A DNA stretch of 64,000 nt from contig NC_092333.1 of the NCBI RefSeq assembly GCF_046630445.1, positions 705,451,501 through 705,515,500 of the forward strand, in the 5' to 3' direction. The notes beneath the pieces are model-generated. The model was not told the DNA's origin, did not search any database, and saw only the letters and a list, made by a program, of their open reading frames with translations. This stretch comes from Rutidosis leptorrhynchoides. Taxonomy: Eukaryota > Streptophyta > Magnoliopsida > Asterales > Asteraceae. Position numbers and translations under genes: made by a program. Positions 61,771 to 64,000 of this stretch are shown here, piece after piece. Each line of letters opens with the position of its first letter. Positions within the stretch are counted from its first letter, which is position 1.

Positions 61771-64000
61771 TGAAAGGACCCATTCATATACATTATAAAC
61801 GATTCACAATAGTTGATTACATTGCGAGGTATTTGACCTCTATATGATACATTTTACAAACATTGCATTCGTTTTTAAAAGACAATCTTTATTTACATCA
61901 AAAATTGACAGACATGCATACCATTTCATAATATCTACTATCTAACTATAAATTGATTTAATAATAATCTTTGATGAACTCAATGACTCGAATGCAACGT
62001 TCTTCGAAATATGCTATGAAAGACTCCAAGTAATATCTTTAAAATGAGCAAATGCACAGCGGAAGATTTATTTAACACCTGAGAATAAACATGCTTTAAA
62101 GTGTCAACTAAAAGGTTGGTGAGTTCATTAGTTTATCATAATCATTTATTTCCATCATTTTAATAGACCACAAGAATTTCATTTCCAGTTCTCATAAATA
62201 TACGTCCCATGCATAGAGACAAAAATAATCATTCATATGGTGAACACCTGGTAACCGACATTAACAATATGCATATAAGAATATCCCCTATCATTCCGGG
62301 ATCCTCCTTCGGACATGATATAAATTTCGAAGTACTAAAGCATCCGGTACTTTGGATGGGGTTTGTTAGGCCCAATAGATCTATCTTTAGGATTCGCGTC
62401 AATTAGGGTGTCTGTTCCCTAATTCTTAGATTACCAGACTTTAATAAAAAAAAGGGGCATATTCGATTTCAATAATTCAACCATAGAATGTAGTTTCAAT
62501 TACTTGTGTCTATTTCGTCAAACATTTATAAAAGCGCATGTATTCTCAGTCCCAAAAATATAAAGGGTAAAAAGGCAAATGAAACTCACCATACTGTATT
62601 TCGTAGTAAAAATACATATAACGTCATTGAACAAGTGCAAGGTTGGCCTCGGATTCACGAACCTATATTAATTATATATATTTATATGTTGGTCAATATT
62701 TGTATAGCAATTTAGGTCAGGTCATAGTGTAATCCTATCCTATAGCTCGAGTCTGACTCTACAGTATAGTAACATGTTATATTATTCATGCTCAATTAAG
62801 ATTCTAGTAAAAGGTGACGTGTGAAACAACGTAACACAAATGGTTTCATAATCATAAAATAGTATTTTAGGTTTTTTTTTTTTTTTTTTGAGAAAAACAA
62901 CACAAAAAGTTAACTGAAGAGTTAACAGGAAAAGTCAAAGTTCAAAGTCAAAAGTCAAAGGTTAAAGTCAAAAGTCAAAGGTCAAAGTAAAAATGAGGTC
63001 GCATGCAAATATATAATAACTTATACAAAAATGATTTTCGGTCAAACATGACTAAACGGGCCACTTCAGCTATTTTTAGAAAAATTATCGGAACTCCGAT
63101 TGATAAACGGCCAAAGATAAAAGTTACACATTACCAAAAAGATTAAGCATAAATATTACAGAAGTAAACTAAACCTAGACAACTTGTAGTTGCCAACGCG
63201 TTTTCGGCGTTTCAAAGTTAATTTTTCAGCTTTAATAAATTTAAAAAAGTGACCGAGTAGCCTACTTTGGAGATTTTTAGAAAATTCCTCAAAACTCGTA
63301 TTGACAAACGGTCAAAGCCTGAAAATTCTCGTTACCACAAAGATATAACATGATTTTTGGTAAGAGTAAACACATTTCAGGCCGACCATGACAACTGATA
63401 CAAAACTGACATTTTAAAAAAAAAAAAAAAAAGTTTCAGCTCTTTTTAGAATTTTAAAATGTGACCAAACCGTCAACTTTGATGATTTTTAGAAAAATCG
63501 TCGAGACTCGAATTGACAAACGGATAGAGTCGTTTGTTAGACCTTACAGCAAAGAATTCAGTGGTATTTTTTTTTATATATGAAACAACGCAGATCAGCG
63601 AGAATTTCAGTTCCCGTTTCAACATTTCATCAAAATTTGCAAAACTTCTTTTGTCCATAACTTGACAACCGTTCAACGAAACGAGACGTGCTTTATATGA
63701 AAATTCATCTACTCGACGAGTAGAATCCAAATAACCACTTTTTATAACCCAAAAATTTGTTCACTAATTATCATCAGCAATTTTAATTACGAAATTAATT
63801 ATGCAATTTGTTTATTTCATAACTTTCTAACCGTTACTTGGATTCAAGTGATTCTTAAACCAAAATTCAACTATTTTTCGCTAGCTTTCCAACGACATGC
63901 ATATCTTATACCTTATCTCAATCGTATATGTAACTAATTCAGGAATCAACATAACCTATCTAATGGCAATATCAAAAGTACAAGCATGCATAATCCTATA
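61771..64000 (-). repeat. P 5' LTR, cut by the window end
   Basis: Colinear with 53192-55421 at a constant offset of 8579. About 1.3 kb of the LTR lies beyond the window. Confidence 0.95.

Larger units (their letters stand above)
53192..64000 (-). mobile_element. Young Gypsy element P, minus orientation, continues past the window
   Basis: 3' LTR 53192-56724, internal 56725-61770, and the first 2230 bp of the 5' LTR (61771-64000). Left target-site candidate ATCAC (53187-53191). Primer-binding site and polypurine region agree on the orientation. No pol domain is visible in the internal part, so P depends on other elements. The two LTRs differ at six substitutions and one homopolymer base over 2230 bp. 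Confidence 0.93.

Overview
This window is plant nuclear DNA, most probably from an Asteraceae eudicot. The kingdom is certain: there are spliced genes with GT-AG introns, tRNA-Met-primed Ty3/Gypsy and Ty1/Copia LTR retrotransposons, a Mutator-like transposon (MULE), a Stowaway MITE and a tRNA-derived SINE. The family is an inference from the look of the retroelement families. There is no sign of bacterial or organellar DNA. Only one intact host gene can be supported, a small secreted glycine-rich protein at 9711-10112.

Left part (1-14461). It starts inside a decayed Gypsy LTR (to 1035). A SINE with a perfect 16-bp target duplication follows (1188-1496), then a 758-bp element sitting in a (TA)n array whose architecture recalls Helentron-type non-autonomous rolling-circle elements (2009-2766). 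Next is a complete 4.8-kb MULE (3057-7862, 9-bp TSD). It carries a lightly damaged MURA-type transposase on the minus strand and a convergent two-exon gene for a DUF1985 (ULP1-associated) domain on the plus strand. It is peppered with GC-rich hairpin repeats confined to introns, subterminal and intergenic DNA. After the glycine-rich protein gene come a Stowaway MITE partly caught in a 367-bp tandem duplication and the LTR end of a SIRE-like Copia element (11860-about 14270).

Right part (14462-64000). This is one nest of Gypsy elements resolved by boundaries and target duplications. Element O1 (14462-36049, minus) has its second LTR split at 21700 by N1 (21700-35833, TSD AAGTG/AAGGG). N1's own 3' LTR is split by N2, an inverted solo LTR (30278-33530, TSD ACCAC). 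The O1 LTR is cut again at 36050 by O2, an Athila-like element on the minus strand. O2 is split inside its integrase by N3 (41351-51645, TSD ACTCG), a gag-less Tekay/chromovirus element of the same family as N2, and again in its RNase H region by P (53192 to beyond the window), a young element whose two LTRs are almost identical over the visible 2.2 kb. All retroelement reading frames seen are broken or deleted.

The most interesting signals are: (1) a structured module shared by the LTRs of several Tekay-like families, with a hairpin, fixed spacing, a 10-nt palindrome that changes in a compensatory way, and a second covarying hairpin near the LTR end; (2) the hairpin arrays inside the MULE, excluded from exons; (3) the DUF1985 passenger gene; (4) variable arrays of a 17-bp motif inside the O1 LTR; (5) an unknown coiled-coil reading frame where gag should be in P.
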